Counted from the stretch's first letter, positions 19,768 to 29,685 are shown. The stretch is 64,000 nt of DNA from Pseudomonas protegens (GCF_013407925.2 NZ_CP060201.1:2480001-2544000); one strand, 5' to 3'. Notes: generated from the letters alone by a model not told the origin. Translations and numbers: made by a program.

Positions 19768-21375
19768 ATGACCGACCAGACTACCCGCCTGCCGATCCGC
19801 CGCGCCTTGATCAGTGTTTCCGACAAGACCGGGATCCTTGAATTCGCCAAGGAACTGGAAGCCCTTGGCGTGGAGATCCTCTCCACCGGCGGGACCTTCA
19901 AGCTGCTGCAGGACAACGGCGTGTCCGCAGTGGAAGTGGCGGATTACACCGGTTTCGCGGAAATGATGGACGGCCGGGTCAAGACCCTGCACCCGAAAAT
20001 CCACGGCGGTATCCTCGGTCGTCGCGGCATCGACGACGCCATCATGAACGAGCACGGCATCAAGCCGATCGATCTGGTGGCGGTCAACCTCTACCCCTTC
20101 GAAGCCACCATTTCCAAGCCCGGCTGCGACCTGCCGACCGCCATCGAGAACATCGACATCGGCGGCCCGACCATGGTCCGCTCGGCGGCCAAGAACCATA
20201 AGGACGTGGCCATCGTGGTCAATGCCAGCGACTACGCCGACGTCCTGCAAAGCCTCAAGGCCGGTGGCCTGACCTACGCCCAGCGTTTCGACCTGATGCT
20301 CAAGGCCTTCGAACACACCGCCGCCTACGACGGCATGATCGCCAACTACATGGGCACCGTGAACCAGGCCGCCGAGACCCTCTCGACCTCCGGCCGCAGC
20401 GAATTCCCGCGCACCTTCAACAGCCAGTTCATCAAGGCCCAGGAAATGCGCTACGGCGAGAACCCGCACCAGAGCGCGGCGTTCTACGTGGAAGCCAAGC
20501 CTGCCGAAGTCGGCATCGCCACCGCCACCCAGCTGCAAGGCAAGGAGTTGTCCTACAACAACGTCGCCGACACCGACGCCGCCCTGGAATGCGTGAAGAG
20601 CTTCGTCAAGCCGGCCTGCGTCATCGTCAAGCACGCCAACCCGTGCGGCGTGGCAGTGAGCCCGGACGCTGAAGGCGGCATCCGCCAGGCCTACGAACTG
20701 GCCTACGCCACCGACACCGAATCGGCCTTCGGCGGCATCATCGCCTTCAACCGCGAACTGGACGCCGAAACCGCCAAAGCCATCGTCGAGCGTCAGTTCG
20801 TCGAAGTGATCATTGCCCCGAGCGTCAGCGAGGAAGCCCGCGCCATCGTCGCCGCCAAGGCCAATGTGCGCCTGCTGGCCTGCGGCCAATGGTCCGCCGA
20901 CCGGGTTCCGGCCTGGGACTACAAGCGCGTCAACGGTGGCCTGCTGGTGCAGAGCCGCGACATCGGCATGATCGGTGCCGACGACCTGAAAGTGGTGACC
21001 AAGCGCGCTCCGACCGAGCAAGAGATCCACGACCTGATCTTCGCCTGGAAAGTGGCCAAGTTCGTCAAGTCCAACGCCATCGTCTACGCCAAGAACCGCC
21101 AGACCATCGGCGTTGGCGCCGGCCAGATGAGCCGCGTGAACTCGGCGCGGATCGCCGCGATCAAAGCCGAACACGCCGGCCTGCAGGTACAGGGCGCGGT
21201 CATGGCGTCCGACGCCTTCTTCCCGTTCCGTGACGGTATCGACAACGCGGCCAAGGTCGGCATCACCGCGGTGATCCAGCCAGGCGGCTCGATGCGTGAC
21301 AACGAAGTGATCGCCGCGGCCGACGAGGCCGGCATTGCCATGGTGTTCACCGGCATGCGCCACTTCCGTCACTAA
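19768..21375 (+). CDS. purH: Bifunctional AICAR transformylase/IMP cyclohydrolase
   Basis: A 535-residue enzyme catalysing the last two steps of de novo IMP synthesis. The N-terminal MGS-like cyclohydrolase domain (to about residue 200) has [27 protein letters not shown] and [18 protein letters not shown]. The C-terminal formyltransferase has [23 protein letters not shown] and the terminal [10 protein letters not shown]. Start chosen at [14 protein letters not shown]; the open frame extends 11 codons upstream into the fis terminator tail, which cannot be part of the gene. It is followed by purD after a 162-base gap holding a long inverted repeat. Confidence 0.98.
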   Translation: MTDQTTRLPIRRALISVSDKTGILEFAKELEALGVEILSTGGTFKLLQDNGVSAVEVADYTGFAEMMDGRVKTLHPKIHGGILGRRGIDDAIMNEHGIKPIDLVAVNLYPFEATISKPGCDLPTAIENIDIGGPTMVRSAAKNHKDVAIVVNASDYADVLQSLKAGGLTYAQRFDLMLKAFEHTAAYDGMIANYMGTVNQAAETLSTSGRSEFPRTFNSQFIKAQEMRYGENPHQSAAFYVEAKPAEVGIATATQLQGKELSYNNVADTDAALECVKSFVKPACVIVKHANPCGVAVSPDAEGGIRQAYELAYATDTESAFGGIIAFNRELDAETAKAIVERQFVEVIIAPSVSEEARAIVAAKANVRLLACGQWSADRVPAWDYKRVNGGLLVQSRDIGMIGADDLKVVTKRAPTEQEIHDLIFAWKVAKFVKSNAIVYAKNRQTIGVGAGQMSRVNSARIAAIKAEHAGLQVQGAVMASDAFFPFRDGIDNAAKVGITAVIQPGGSMRDNEVIAAADEAGIAMVFTGMRHFRH

Positions 21376-21378
21376 CAG

Positions 21379-21530
21379 CAGCCACAAGCTGCAAGCGACA
21401 AACCAGAGCCGACAGCCGTCGCCCTTGCTTGCACTTGCAGCCTTTCTTATTCAAAGCCGCACGCCGCACTTCAGAGCAATCCGGATTGCTCCTCACTTGC
21501 AGCTTGCGGCTTGTAGCTTCCTCCGAAGGA
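21379..21530. repeat. Long inverted-repeat element, copy 1 (purH-purD gap)
   Basis: Left arm CCACAAGCTGCAAGCGACAA and right arm CTTGCAGCTTGCGGCTTGTA are imperfect reverse complements about 110 bases apart. The arms share the CAAGC/GCTTG-rich sequence of three other elements in this window (52202, 55634 and 61680). No reading frame inside. Confidence 0.65.
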
Positions 21531-21537
21531 GTCTGAC

Positions 21538-22827
21538 TTGAACGTTTTGATCATTGGTAGCGGCGGTCGCGAACACGCCCTGGCCTGGAAAGTCGCTCAG
21601 GACCCACGGGTCGAAAAAGTATTCGTCGCCCCCGGCAACGCCGGCACCGCCATCGAAGCCAAGTGCGAGAACGTCGCCATCGACGTCCTGGCCCTGGAGC
21701 AGTTGGCCGATTTCGCCGAGAAGAATGTGTCCCTGACCATCGTCGGTCCGGAAGTGCCGCTGGTGGCCGGTGTGGTCGACCTGTTCCGCTCCCGTGGCCT
21801 GGACTGCTTCGGCCCGACCGCCGGCGCCGCGCAGCTGGAAGGCTCGAAGGCCTTCACCAAGGATTTCCTGGCGCGCCACAAGATCCCGACCGCCGACTAC
21901 CAGAACTTCACCGAGATCGAGCCGGCCCTGGCTTATCTGCGTGAAAAAGGCGCTCCAATCGTGATCAAGGCCGACGGCCTGGCCGCCGGTAAAGGCGTGA
22001 TCGTCGCCATGACCCTGGCCGAAGCCGAAGAAGCCGTGCGCGACATGCTCGCCGGCAATGCCTTCGGTGAAGCCGGTTCCCGCGTGGTGATCGAGGAGTT
22101 CCTCGACGGCGAGGAAGCCAGTTTCATCGTCATGGTCGACGGCAAGAACGTGCTGCCGATGGCCACCAGCCAGGACCACAAGCGCGTCGGCGACGGCGAC
22201 ACTGGCCCCAATACCGGTGGCATGGGCGCTTATTCGCCAGCACCGGTGGTCACCGCCCAAGTGCACCAGCGGGTGATGGATCAGGTGATCTGGCCCACCG
22301 TGCGCGGCATGGCCGAGGAAGGCAATGTCTACACCGGCTTCCTCTATGCGGGCCTGATGATCGACAAGGCCGGCAACCCGAAAGTCATCGAGTTCAACTG
22401 CCGCTTCGGCGATCCAGAAACCCAGCCGGTGATGCTGCGCCTGCAGTCGAGCCTGGTGCTGTTGGTCGAAGCCGCCCTGGCCCAGGCCCTGGACAAGGTC
22501 GAAGCGCAGTGGGATCCACGCCCGAGCCTGGGCATCGTCCTGGCGGCCGGCGGCTATCCTGGTGACTACGCCAAGGGCGCGGCCATCACCGGCCTGGATG
22601 CGGCAGCGGACCTGGAAGGCAAGGTGTTCCACGCCGGCACCGCGCTCAAGGACGGTCAGGTGGTGACCTCCGGCGGCCGGGTGCTCTGCGCCACCGCCAT
22701 GGGCGACAGCGTCGACGCGGCCCAGCAACAAGCCTACCGCCTGGCGGCCAAGATCGACTGGCAAGGCTGCTTCTACCGCAAGGACATCGGCTACCGTGCC
22801 ATTGCCCGTGAGCGCGGCCAGGAGTAA
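21538..22827 (+). CDS. purD: Phosphoribosylamine-glycine ligase
   Basis: A 429-residue ATP-grasp ligase joining phosphoribosylamine and glycine in purine synthesis. The start is the unusual TTG at 21538, giving (M)NVLIIGSGGREHALAWK, the normal PurD N-terminus, with a strong GAAGGAG ribosome site eight bases upstream. Other family segments: GPEVPLVAGVVD, VIKADGLAAGKGV, SQDHKRVGDGDTGPNTGGMG and EFNCRFGDPETQPV. It lies downstream of purH in the same direction and is followed by a GC-rich hairpin. Confidence 0.98.
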   Translation: MNVLIIGSGGREHALAWKVAQDPRVEKVFVAPGNAGTAIEAKCENVAIDVLALEQLADFAEKNVSLTIVGPEVPLVAGVVDLFRSRGLDCFGPTAGAAQLEGSKAFTKDFLARHKIPTADYQNFTEIEPALAYLREKGAPIVIKADGLAAGKGVIVAMTLAEAEEAVRDMLAGNAFGEAGSRVVIEEFLDGEEASFIVMVDGKNVLPMATSQDHKRVGDGDTGPNTGGMGAYSPAPVVTAQVHQRVMDQVIWPTVRGMAEEGNVYTGFLYAGLMIDKAGNPKVIEFNCRFGDPETQPVMLRLQSSLVLLVEAALAQALDKVEAQWDPRPSLGIVLAAGGYPGDYAKGAAITGLDAAADLEGKVFHAGTALKDGQVVTSGGRVLCATAMGDSVDAAQQQAYRLAAKIDWQGCFYRKDIGYRAIARERGQE

Positions 22828-22842
22828 GGCGGCCCCTGCCCC

Positions 22843-22867
22843 CGGCAAGGGCCCGGCGCCCTTGCCG
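22843..22867 (+). terminator. GC-rich hairpin after purD
   Basis: CGGCAAGGGC, loop CCGGC, GCCCTTGCCG is a perfect 10-bp stem 16 bases after the purD stop. No T tract follows, so termination may be weak or Rho-assisted. Confidence 0.45.
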
Positions 22868-22926
22868 TGCGCTCATGACGCCGCGCATAGTTATAATCAG
22901 GCATCAACCAATGAAGGGATTTCACC

Positions 22927-25713
22927 GTGCGCTGGCTCAGGATCGCCCTAGGCTTCACCGTCACATTGCTGACCCTGCTCTGCTTGAATCCGGCCCTGGC
23001 CGCTCAAGGCAGTGGCTGGGCGGTTCTGCTCGACGAACAGGCCGACCTGCAGCTCAGTGACATCCGCTCCCCGCGCTACACCAACCAGTTCAGCCCCATC
23101 GAGCTGGACAAGCTGACCGCCGCCGAACCCGATGGCGCGCTGTGGCTGCGCTTCAAGCTGCAGCCCGGGCCCCACGAGCAGATCCTGCGGATCTTCGCCC
23201 CCGACCTGTCCCACCTGAATCTCTACGTGCTCGACGGCGACAAGCTGATCGAGCAAGTGAACACCGGCTCCAGCCAGCCACAGACGGAAAAGCCCCTGCC
23301 CAGCAGCGACTTCATGCTGCCGCTGCCGCAAAGCGCCAAGCCGCTGGAGGTCTACCTGCGGCTGGTATCCGAACACGAACTGCGCCCCTACATCACCCTG
23401 CAATCGGCGGTGATGAGCGCCGCCGACCAGAGCCAGACCCTGATCTACGGCCTGCTGTTCGGCTGCCTGGCGATGCTGATCCTGCATAACCTCACGCGCT
23501 TCGCCTACACCCGTTCGCGCAGCAGCCTGTGGCTGGCGGCCTGCGAGGGCCTGTTGACCCTCAGCCTGCTGATGCTGCTGAACCTGTTCGGCCCGTGGCT
23601 GCCGGACTGGCAGGCCTTGCAGACCCCGGGCGCCTACCTGGCGCTGCTGCTGACTGCGCCCTGCGGGATGATGTTCGCCTACCGCTTCTTCGCCCCGCTG
23701 GGTCCGCACCCGCTGAACCGCTTGCTGCTGGGCAACATCCTGCTGATCAGCCTGTTCGGCCTGTTGCTGCTGTTCGTCAACACCCTGCCGCTGAACATCA
23801 TCACCTACGGCCTGGTGGCCCTGGCCGGCCTGAGCATGTTGTTCGTCGGCGGCTATCACTGGCACCAGGGCTACCGCCCGGCGCGGCTGTTCGTCACCGC
23901 CATGGTGATCTTCAACCTCGGCACCCTGGTGATTCTCCCGGCCCTGCTGGGCCTGACCCTGGTGGCCCCGCAAGGGCTGATCGTCACCCTGCTCAGCGTG
24001 GTCTGCGTCGCCGGCCTGCTGATGAGCATTGCCCTGGGCGAACGCCAGCGCAACATCACCGAGAACCGCTTCAGCGTCAGCCGCGACCTGGCCGCCAGCA
24101 CCGCCGAGGTCAATGCCAAGGCCGAGTTCCTGGCCAAGATCAGCCACGAGATCCGCACCCCGATGAACGGCGTGCTGGGCATGACCGAGCTGCTGCTGGG
24201 CACGCCGCTGTCGGTCAAGCAGCGCGACTACGTGCAAACCATCCACAGCGCCGGCAACGAGCTGCTGACCCTGATCAACGAGATCCTCGACATCTCCAAG
24301 CTGGAGTCCGGGCAGATCGAACTGGACGACGTACAGTTCGACCTCAACGCCCTGATCGAGGATTGCCTGAGCATCTTCCGGGCCAAGGCCGAACAGCAGA
24401 ATGTCGAGCTGATCAGCTTTATCCAGCCCCAGGTGCCGCGCGTCATCAGCGGCGACCCGACGCGCCTGCGCCAGGCCCTGCTCAGCCTGCTGGAAAACGC
24501 CCTGAAGAAGACCGACGAGGGCGAGGTGCTGATCGTCGTCGCCATCGACGAGCGCAGCAGCAAGCCACGCCTGCGCATCGCCGTGCAGGACAGCGGCCAG
24601 CCCATGGACGCCGAAGAACGCGAGGCCCTGCTGCACACCGAACTGCACAGCAAGAACTTCCTCGCCAGCACCCGCCTGGGCGGCAACCTGGGCCTGGTGA
24701 TCGCCCGCCAGCTGATCCTGCTGATGCACGGCGAGTTCGGCATCAAGAGCGGCAGCAACCAGGGCAGCACCCTGTGGCTCACCCTGCCCCTGGACGCCGA
24801 GCGCCTGGAGCACCCGACCGCCGACCTCGACGGCCCCCTGCAGGGCGCGCGGGTACTGGTGGTGGACGACAACGACACCTGCCGCAAGGTGCTGGTGCAG
24901 CAATGCAGCGCCTGGGGCCTGAACGTCAGCGCCGTGCCGTCGGGCAAGGAAGCCCTGGCCCTGCTGCGGACCAAGGCGCACCTGCGGGACTATTTCGACG
25001 TGGTGCTGCTGGACCAGAACATGCCCGGCATGACCGGCATGCAGCTGGCGGCGAAGATCAAGGAAGACCCGAGCCTGAACCACGACATCCTGCTGATCAT
25101 GCTCACCGGCATCAGCAACGCGCCGAGCAAGGTGATTGCGCGCAATGCCGGGATCAAGCGCATCCTCGCCAAGCCCGTGGCCGGCTACACCCTCAAGACC
25201 ACCCTGGCCGACGAACTCAATCAGCGCGACAAAGCCCCCGCCGCCCCCTACAACATGCCCTCGACCCCGGCGCCAGGCCCCGCGCAGATCACCGTGCCCA
25301 GCGACTTCAGCATCCTGGTGGCCGAGGACAACAGCATCTCCACCAAGGTCATTCGCGGCATGCTCGGCAAGCTCAACCTGCAGCCCGACACCGCCAGCAA
25401 TGGCGAGGAAGCGCTGCAGGCAATGAAGGCCAAGCGCTATGACCTGGTGCTGATGGACTGCGAGATGCCGGTACTCGACGGCTTCTCCGCCACCCAGCAG
25501 TTGCGCGCCTGGGAAGTGGGCAACCAGCGGGTGCGCACCCCGGTGGTGGCGCTGACCGCGCACATCCTCGCCGAGCACAAGGAGCGCGCGCGCCAGGCCG
25601 GCATGGACGGGCACATGGCCAAGCCGGTAGAGCTCTCGCAACTGCGCGAGCTGGTGGAACACTGGGTCACCCAGCGCGATCTGCGCGAACGCAGCGCCGC
25701 ACACACCAGTTGA
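22927..25713 (+). CDS. retS: Hybrid sensor kinase RetS
   Basis: A 928-residue inner-membrane hybrid kinase. It has a signal peptide (to about residue 26), a periplasmic 7TMR-DISMED2 domain to about 170, seven transmembrane helices (about 180-385), a HisKA domain with H407 in [12 protein letters not shown], an ATPase-like domain to about 630, and two receiver domains with D696 (LDQNMPG) and D844 (MDCEMPV). Domain order and the position after purD match RetS, which in pseudomonads restrains the GacS/GacA pathway by pairing with GacS and so opposes biofilm and secretion programmes. The G1/G2 ATP motifs look poor. Start is GTG 22927 after GAAGGG. Confidence 0.95.
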   Translation: MRWLRIALGFTVTLLTLLCLNPALAAQGSGWAVLLDEQADLQLSDIRSPRYTNQFSPIELDKLTAAEPDGALWLRFKLQPGPHEQILRIFAPDLSHLNLYVLDGDKLIEQVNTGSSQPQTEKPLPSSDFMLPLPQSAKPLEVYLRLVSEHELRPYITLQSAVMSAADQSQTLIYGLLFGCLAMLILHNLTRFAYTRSRSSLWLAACEGLLTLSLLMLLNLFGPWLPDWQALQTPGAYLALLLTAPCGMMFAYRFFAPLGPHPLNRLLLGNILLISLFGLLLLFVNTLPLNIITYGLVALAGLSMLFVGGYHWHQGYRPARLFVTAMVIFNLGTLVILPALLGLTLVAPQGLIVTLLSVVCVAGLLMSIALGERQRNITENRFSVSRDLAASTAEVNAKAEFLAKISHEIRTPMNGVLGMTELLLGTPLSVKQRDYVQTIHSAGNELLTLINEILDISKLESGQIELDDVQFDLNALIEDCLSIFRAKAEQQNVELISFIQPQVPRVISGDPTRLRQALLSLLENALKKTDEGEVLIVVAIDERSSKPRLRIAVQDSGQPMDAEEREALLHTELHSKNFLASTRLGGNLGLVIARQLILLMHGEFGIKSGSNQGSTLWLTLPLDAERLEHPTADLDGPLQGARVLVVDDNDTCRKVLVQQCSAWGLNVSAVPSGKEALALLRTKAHLRDYFDVVLLDQNMPGMTGMQLAAKIKEDPSLNHDILLIMLTGISNAPSKVIARNAGIKRILAKPVAGYTLKTTLADELNQRDKAPAAPYNMPSTPAPGPAQITVPSDFSILVAEDNSISTKVIRGMLGKLNLQPDTASNGEEALQAMKAKRYDLVLMDCEMPVLDGFSATQQLRAWEVGNQRVRTPVVALTAHILAEHKERARQAGMDGHMAKPVELSQLRELVEHWVTQRDLRERSAAHTS

Positions 25714-25776
25714 GCCGACAGCCTCTGCGGCGCCTGTTAAACTCTCGCTCGCCCTCCCTAGTCGTGAGCTTCCACC

Positions 25777-26373
25777 ATGCTCCACGTGCTGTTCAGCGTT
25801 TACCTGAAGATGCTGGTGCTCTATAGCCCGTTCTTCGTTCTCTCGTGCTTCATCAGCCTGACCCGCGGCTACTCCTCCAAGGAGCGCCGGCGCCTGGCCT
25901 GGAAAGTCGCCCTGGCCACCCTGGTCTCCAGCGTCTTGCTGTACCTGTTCGGGCGAGTGATCTTCAGCGTGTTCGGCATCACCGTGGACGCCTTCCGCAT
26001 CGGCGCCGGCAGCGTGCTGTTCATTTCCGCCCTGGGCATGGCCCAGGGCAAGTCGGCGGTGCAGACCGACAACGTGCAGCAGGACGTGACCATAGTGCCG
26101 CTGACCATCCCCCTGACCGTGGGCCCGGGCACCATCGGCGCCCTGCTGGTCATGGGCGTCAGCCAGCCGCACTGGGACGACAAGCTCACCGCGATCCTCA
26201 GCATCGCCCTGGCCAGCCTCACCGTGGGCGTGGTGCTGTACCTGTCCAACCGCATCGAACGCATCCTCGGCGACCAGGGCTTGCAGATCGTCAGCCGGCT
26301 GATGGGACTGTTCGTCTGTGCCCTGGCGGCGCAGATCATCTTCACCGGGGTAAGGGGTTACCTGGTCCCTTAG
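25777..26373 (+). CDS. MarC family (YchE-like) integral membrane protein
   Basis: A 198-residue protein with six predicted membrane helices. Hallmarks are FFVLSCFISLTRGYSSKERRR near the N-terminus, GITVDAFRIGAGSVLFISALGM and the conserved VPLTIPLTVGPGTIGALLV, matching MarC/YchE proteins. Despite the name the family has no proven role in antibiotic resistance. It follows retS by 63 bases in the same direction. In PAO1 the next conserved genes would be the urea transporter; here about 20 kb of other genes intervene. Confidence 0.88.
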   Translation: MLHVLFSVYLKMLVLYSPFFVLSCFISLTRGYSSKERRRLAWKVALATLVSSVLLYLFGRVIFSVFGITVDAFRIGAGSVLFISALGMAQGKSAVQTDNVQQDVTIVPLTIPLTVGPGTIGALLVMGVSQPHWDDKLTAILSIALASLTVGVVLYLSNRIERILGDQGLQIVSRLMGLFVCALAAQIIFTGVRGYLVP

Positions 26374-26429
26374 GTCCGCCAGGTCTCGAACCTGTAGGAA
26401 ACCTTCCCAGCAGGAGCAGGAACCGCACC

Positions 26430-26882
26430 ATGCCCTACAGCGCCGACGCGGCCTTTATCCAGGAACAATGGCAGGCCGGGTGCTTCCCTCGGGAAAACAC
26501 CCTGGTCCTCAACAGCGGGTTCTACTGCCTGTTCGACCTGCCCTACGAACATCCCCGGCTGAGCAACAAAGTCTGGATGCCGGCCCTGGATTTCCCAGGC
26601 AGGGATGATGCTGATTTCATCACCGCCCTGGGGTTTGCCGCCGAAGGCTCGCAGTCCTTTCATGCCCAGTGCGGTGAGACCGCCGGGCACGGCGGCGACG
26701 GCTTCCTGGCCTTGCTGGAAAAGGACACGGATGCACTGATCTGGCTGCTTGTCCTCAGCGAAACCAATCCCTTCTACCGGGTCGAGATCCACGACCAGCA
26801 AATCCATGCCGAGTCGACCTCCGGCGTCACCGTGCGGGTCCCTGTCGAGCGCCCCGATCGGTTGACCCTGGTCTGGCCATGA
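26430..26882 (+). CDS. Hypothetical cytoplasmic protein, first gene of a three-gene cluster
   Basis: A 150-residue protein I do not recognise. It begins MPYSADAAFIQEQWQAGCFP after a CAGGAGCAGG ribosome site. It has no signal peptide or membrane segment, is acidic and rich in aromatic residues (GFYCLFDLPYEHPRLSNKVW, LIWLLVLSETNPFYRVEI). Its stop overlaps the start of the CPCC-type gene by four bases (ATGA), so it is translationally coupled to it and then to the SUKH-type gene. Linkage to a SUKH protein suggests an immunity-like or toxin-neutralising role, which is only a guess. Confidence 0.7.
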   Translation: MPYSADAAFIQEQWQAGCFPRENTLVLNSGFYCLFDLPYEHPRLSNKVWMPALDFPGRDDADFITALGFAAEGSQSFHAQCGETAGHGGDGFLALLEKDTDALIWLLVLSETNPFYRVEIHDQQIHAESTSGVTVRVPVERPDRLTLVWP

Positions 26883-27451
26883 ACCGCCCGCCCACACCGA
26901 GCCCGATGAAAAAACTGAACGCCACCGCCGCCATCGACCTCCTGAGCACACACAGGCTGCCCGACCTCGACCTCGCCGCTCGGGCTTCCCTGCTCCTGAA
27001 CTGGTGGGGGATGGACAGCGACAACCTTGAATTCGCGACACTGCCACCCGACCTGCAGCAACAGCTCATCTCGCAACCGGAGCCCCCGGACGATACGCAA
27101 GACCCGCGCTACGACGCCCTGCTGCTGATCGCCCTGCGCGCCGAATACCGCGGCGTCACCCACCTGTACCTGATGCGCAGCCTGCGCGAGGCCGGGCTGG
27201 GCGACTACGCCGTCAGCGCGGACATCGAGTACCTGGAGGCCTGCCCCTGCTGCGGATATCGAACCCTCTCGGCGCGGGGCGAATACCAGATCTGCGACCT
27301 GTGCCATTGGGAAGACGACGGCAGCCAGGCGCTGGATGTGCTGAGCGGGCCCAACCACCAAACCCTGGGCCAGGCCCGGGAACACTTTGCCCAGCAGCAG
27401 GGCCGCCTGCCCTTGGACAAGTGGCCACACATCAGCAAGGAGCACCCATGA
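26879..27451 (+). CDS. CPCC family cysteine-rich protein
   Basis: A 190-residue protein whose C-terminal half holds a zinc-ribbon-like cysteine set, CPCCGYRTL followed by YQICDLCHWEDDG, the signature of the CPCC family. Proteins of this kind often occur near toxin and immunity genes, though no activity is proven. The N-terminal about 120 residues are helical (LPDLDLAARASLLLNWWGMD). The start at 26879 overlaps the previous stop; an alternative ATG at 26906 (MKKLNATAAI) is also possible. Its stop overlaps the next gene's start by four bases, so all three genes 26430-27909 form one operon. Confidence 0.78.
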   Translation: MNRPPTPSPMKKLNATAAIDLLSTHRLPDLDLAARASLLLNWWGMDSDNLEFATLPPDLQQQLISQPEPPDDTQDPRYDALLLIALRAEYRGVTHLYLMRSLREAGLGDYAVSADIEYLEACPCCGYRTLSARGEYQICDLCHWEDDGSQALDVLSGPNHQTLGQAREHFAQQQGRLPLDKWPHISKEHP

Positions 27452-27909
27452 TTCCCCCGCAGTTGATCGCCTTGATCGAAGCCCAGCCCCGCTACTGCCC
27501 GCCCCCCGACACCGCCGAGGTCACCCGAGCGCTGGCAACATTGGGGATTGCCCTGGACAGCGAGTTCGCGCAGATCTACCTGACCTGTCACCCCGCCAAC
27601 TTCTTGGACCGAGTGAGCTACGGAGTGCTGATGAACATCGACGGGCCCAGTGATGAAATCCTGATGTGCACCGAGTTCATTCATGAAGTCTGGGAGTTGC
27701 CCAAGAACTTCATCGCCTTCACCTCACTGCAAGGTCAAGGCGGCTACTTGCTGGACAAGGACAGCGGTGGCGTCTGGGATTTCGACCTGGGCGACCGGGA
27801 AGCTTTCGTCGCCGGCCGGATCCCGGCCAGATGGGCCAGCTTCTTCGAATTCATCACCTGGCTGCTGACCGCCACGGACATGGATGAGGATGAGGACCCT
27901 GCGCGCTAG
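27448..27909 (+). CDS. SMI1/KNR4 (SUKH) family protein
   Basis: A 153-residue protein resembling the SUKH fold: ALATLGIALDSEFAQIYLTC corresponds to the conserved helix with LP.DY/F.xFL-type residues, and LLDKDSGGVWDFDLGD to the strand region. SUKH proteins are known mostly as immunity proteins against nuclease and other polymorphic toxins. No toxin gene is visible on either side, so this would be an orphan immunity gene if the assignment is right. It is the last gene of a coupled three-gene operon; a REP sequence follows it. Confidence 0.7.
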   Translation: MIPPQLIALIEAQPRYCPPPDTAEVTRALATLGIALDSEFAQIYLTCHPANFLDRVSYGVLMNIDGPSDEILMCTEFIHEVWELPKNFIAFTSLQGQGGYLLDKDSGGVWDFDLGDREAFVAGRIPARWASFFEFITWLLTATDMDEDEDPAR

Positions 27910-27942
27910 AAGCCGCTACCGGCGATGGCGACCTTGCGAGCG

Positions 27943-27968
27943 CCTTCGCCGGCAAGCCGGCTCCTACA
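27943..27968. repeat. REP sequence between SUKH gene and cobJ
   Basis: CCTTCGCCGGCAAGCCGGCT followed by CCTAC is the window's standard REP core. It lies between the convergent SUKH-type gene and cobJ, five bases or fewer from the cobJ stop codon. Confidence 0.85.
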
Positions 27969-29685
27969 AGGGTTTATGGCCGTACCAGCGCGGCGTGTAA
28001 ACCCACTCGCCGCCCTCGGCCCGGGGGAAGACGCAGGTGGTGGAAGAGCCCACCAGCACCATGGTGCGCATGTCCACCTGCTCCGGGGTCAGCTCGCCGA
28101 GGGTGATCACCCGCAAGGTCTGGCCCGGACGGCCAATGTCGCGCCCCAGCACCACCGGGGTGTGCGGCGTGCGGTGCTGGCGCACGATCTCCAGGGCCCG
28201 GCCCAGTTGCCAGGGTCGGGAACGGGAGATCGGGTTGTAGAAGGCCAGGGCCAGATCGGCCTGAGAAGCCAGGTCCAGGCGCTTCTCGATGATGTCCCAG
28301 GGCTTCAGGTTGTCCGACAGCGATAGCACGCAGAAGTCATGACCCAGCGGTGCGCCGGCCTGGGCGGCGGTGGCCAGGGACGCGGAAACCCCGGGAAGGA
28401 TCTCCAGGTCGACCCGCTGCCAGGCCGGATCGCTGGATTCGTGCAGGGCTTCGAGCACTGCCGCGGCCATGGCGAATACTCCGGGATCACCGGACGACAC
28501 CACCACCACCGAACGGCCCTGGGCCGCCAGTTCGAAAGCGTGGCGGGCGCGCTGCATTTCTTCGCGGTTATCAGTGCAGTGCATCACCTGATCGGCGCGG
28601 AACGGGCCGGCCATGCGCACGTAGGTTTCATAACCCAGGATGTCGTTGGCCCGGGCCAGTTCCGCCTTGACCGCCGGCACCATGAGCTCGGCCGCACCAG
28701 GGCCAAGGCCGATGACAGCCAGGCGCCCACGGGGCCGGCCGATCTGTTCGGGGTCCAGGGGCTCGCTGGCCACGGCGATGGCGATGTCGTCCCCCACCTT
28801 GAGCGCAGGTAATAGCTGCGGCACGGCTTGTTGCGCCAGTTCAGCCACACTGCCAGCAGTTGGCAGAAAGCGCAGCGGCACACCCAATTCGGCGGCCGCC
28901 TGGTGCAGGACGCGGTCGGCCATGTCGCTGTCAACCGCCAACAGGCAGGCGACGGACTGCACGGCGATGCGCGCCTGATGCAGGGCCTCTCGGATTTGCG
29001 TGGCAAGGCCGGTATCGCTTTCGCCAGCCAGCTGGCTCCTACGGCAGGCGACCAGGACGCTGCGGGGGTAGATCAGCAGTTCGTTGGCCGCAGGCTCGCG
29101 CTCGGCAGAGCCGACGCGGATGGTCAGGCGCGCCTGCTCGTCCTCGGGCAGCTTCGCTGCAGCCAGCCAGGGCGCTGCGCCTTCGATACGCACGCTTTCG
29201 CCACCCAGCAGGTCGGAGACGAAACGCTTGCCCAGCTCCAGGTCGCCCAGGGCATAACCGCTGGGCGGGTTGAGCAGGCAGGTGCCGAAGCGCAGTTCAC
29301 CGCTAGTAGTAATGGCCGCAGCCACTCCAAGGCCCGCGGCAATTTCCCGGGCCATGACATTGACCCCGCCCAGGCCGCCCAGCAGCGGCACCACGGCGCT
29401 GCCGTCTTCGGCCACTGCCAGCACCGGCGGTTCGGCGCCTTTTTCCAGCAGCAGCGGCGCCAGAGTGCGGATCACGATCCCGGCCGCGCACAGGGCGATG
29501 ATCGGCGTGTCCTGTTGATAGAGCTGGCGCAGGGTGGCGCCGAATTCGTGGTAGATCCGATCGGCGCCTTCGACCCGTTCCGCCAGACCGTGGATCAACG
29601 AGTCGGGATAGAGCCGCTGGATCTGTCGCGCGGTGTCGAGGCTGCCTTGGCCCAGGATGACGATGGCCGGAATTGAACGGGCCAT
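27964..29685 (-). CDS. cobJ: CobJ fused to CbiG/CobE-like domain (precorrin-3B C17-methyltransferase)
   Basis: A 573-residue fusion. Residues 1 to about 205 are CbiG N-terminal and middle regions (ALCAAGIVIRTLAPLL, VPLLGGLGGVN), about 206-315 the CbiG C-terminal/CobE-like domain, and about 325-573 the SAM-binding CobJ methyltransferase (AVIGLGPGAAELM, VVVVSSGDPGVFAMA, EILPGVSA, AFYNPISRSR). It performs the ring-contracting C17 methylation of aerobic corrin synthesis. ATG 29685 shares one base with the cobI stop. Oddly, codons about 215-224 (CRRSQLAGESD) are encoded by a REP sequence that interrupts the usual CRRG-type motif of the CobE domain while keeping the frame. Confidence 0.93.
   Translation of the reverse strand: MARSIPAIVILGQGSLDTARQIQRLYPDSLIHGLAERVEGADRIYHEFGATLRQLYQQDTPIIALCAAGIVIRTLAPLLLEKGAEPPVLAVAEDGSAVVPLLGGLGGVNVMAREIAAGLGVAAAITTSGELRFGTCLLNPPSGYALGDLELGKRFVSDLLGGESVRIEGAAPWLAAAKLPEDEQARLTIRVGSAEREPAANELLIYPRSVLVACRRSQLAGESDTGLATQIREALHQARIAVQSVACLLAVDSDMADRVLHQAAAELGVPLRFLPTAGSVAELAQQAVPQLLPALKVGDDIAIAVASEPLDPEQIGRPRGRLAVIGLGPGAAELMVPAVKAELARANDILGYETYVRMAGPFRADQVMHCTDNREEMQRARHAFELAAQGRSVVVVSSGDPGVFAMAAAVLEALHESSDPAWQRVDLEILPGVSASLATAAQAGAPLGHDFCVLSLSDNLKPWDIIEKRLDLASQADLALAFYNPISRSRPWQLGRALEIVRQHRTPHTPVVLGRDIGRPGQTLRVITLGELTPEQVDMRTMVLVGSSTTCVFPRAEGGEWVYTPRWYGHKPL
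29014..29042. repeat. REP sequence inside the cobJ coding region
   Basis: ATCGCTTTCGCCAGCCAGCT then GGCTCCTAC has the REP core GCTCCTAC, the preceding palindrome, and CGCTTTCGCC as at 1941-1950. It lies wholly inside cobJ and is read in frame as residues about 215-224. Confidence 0.8.

Noticed and set aside
22948..26172. Very long open frame on the minus strand opposite retS and marC (about 1070 codons).
   Set aside because: It lies antisense to two clear genes, is full of Gln, His, Gly and Ala codons typical of shadow frames in GC-rich DNA, and has no domain.
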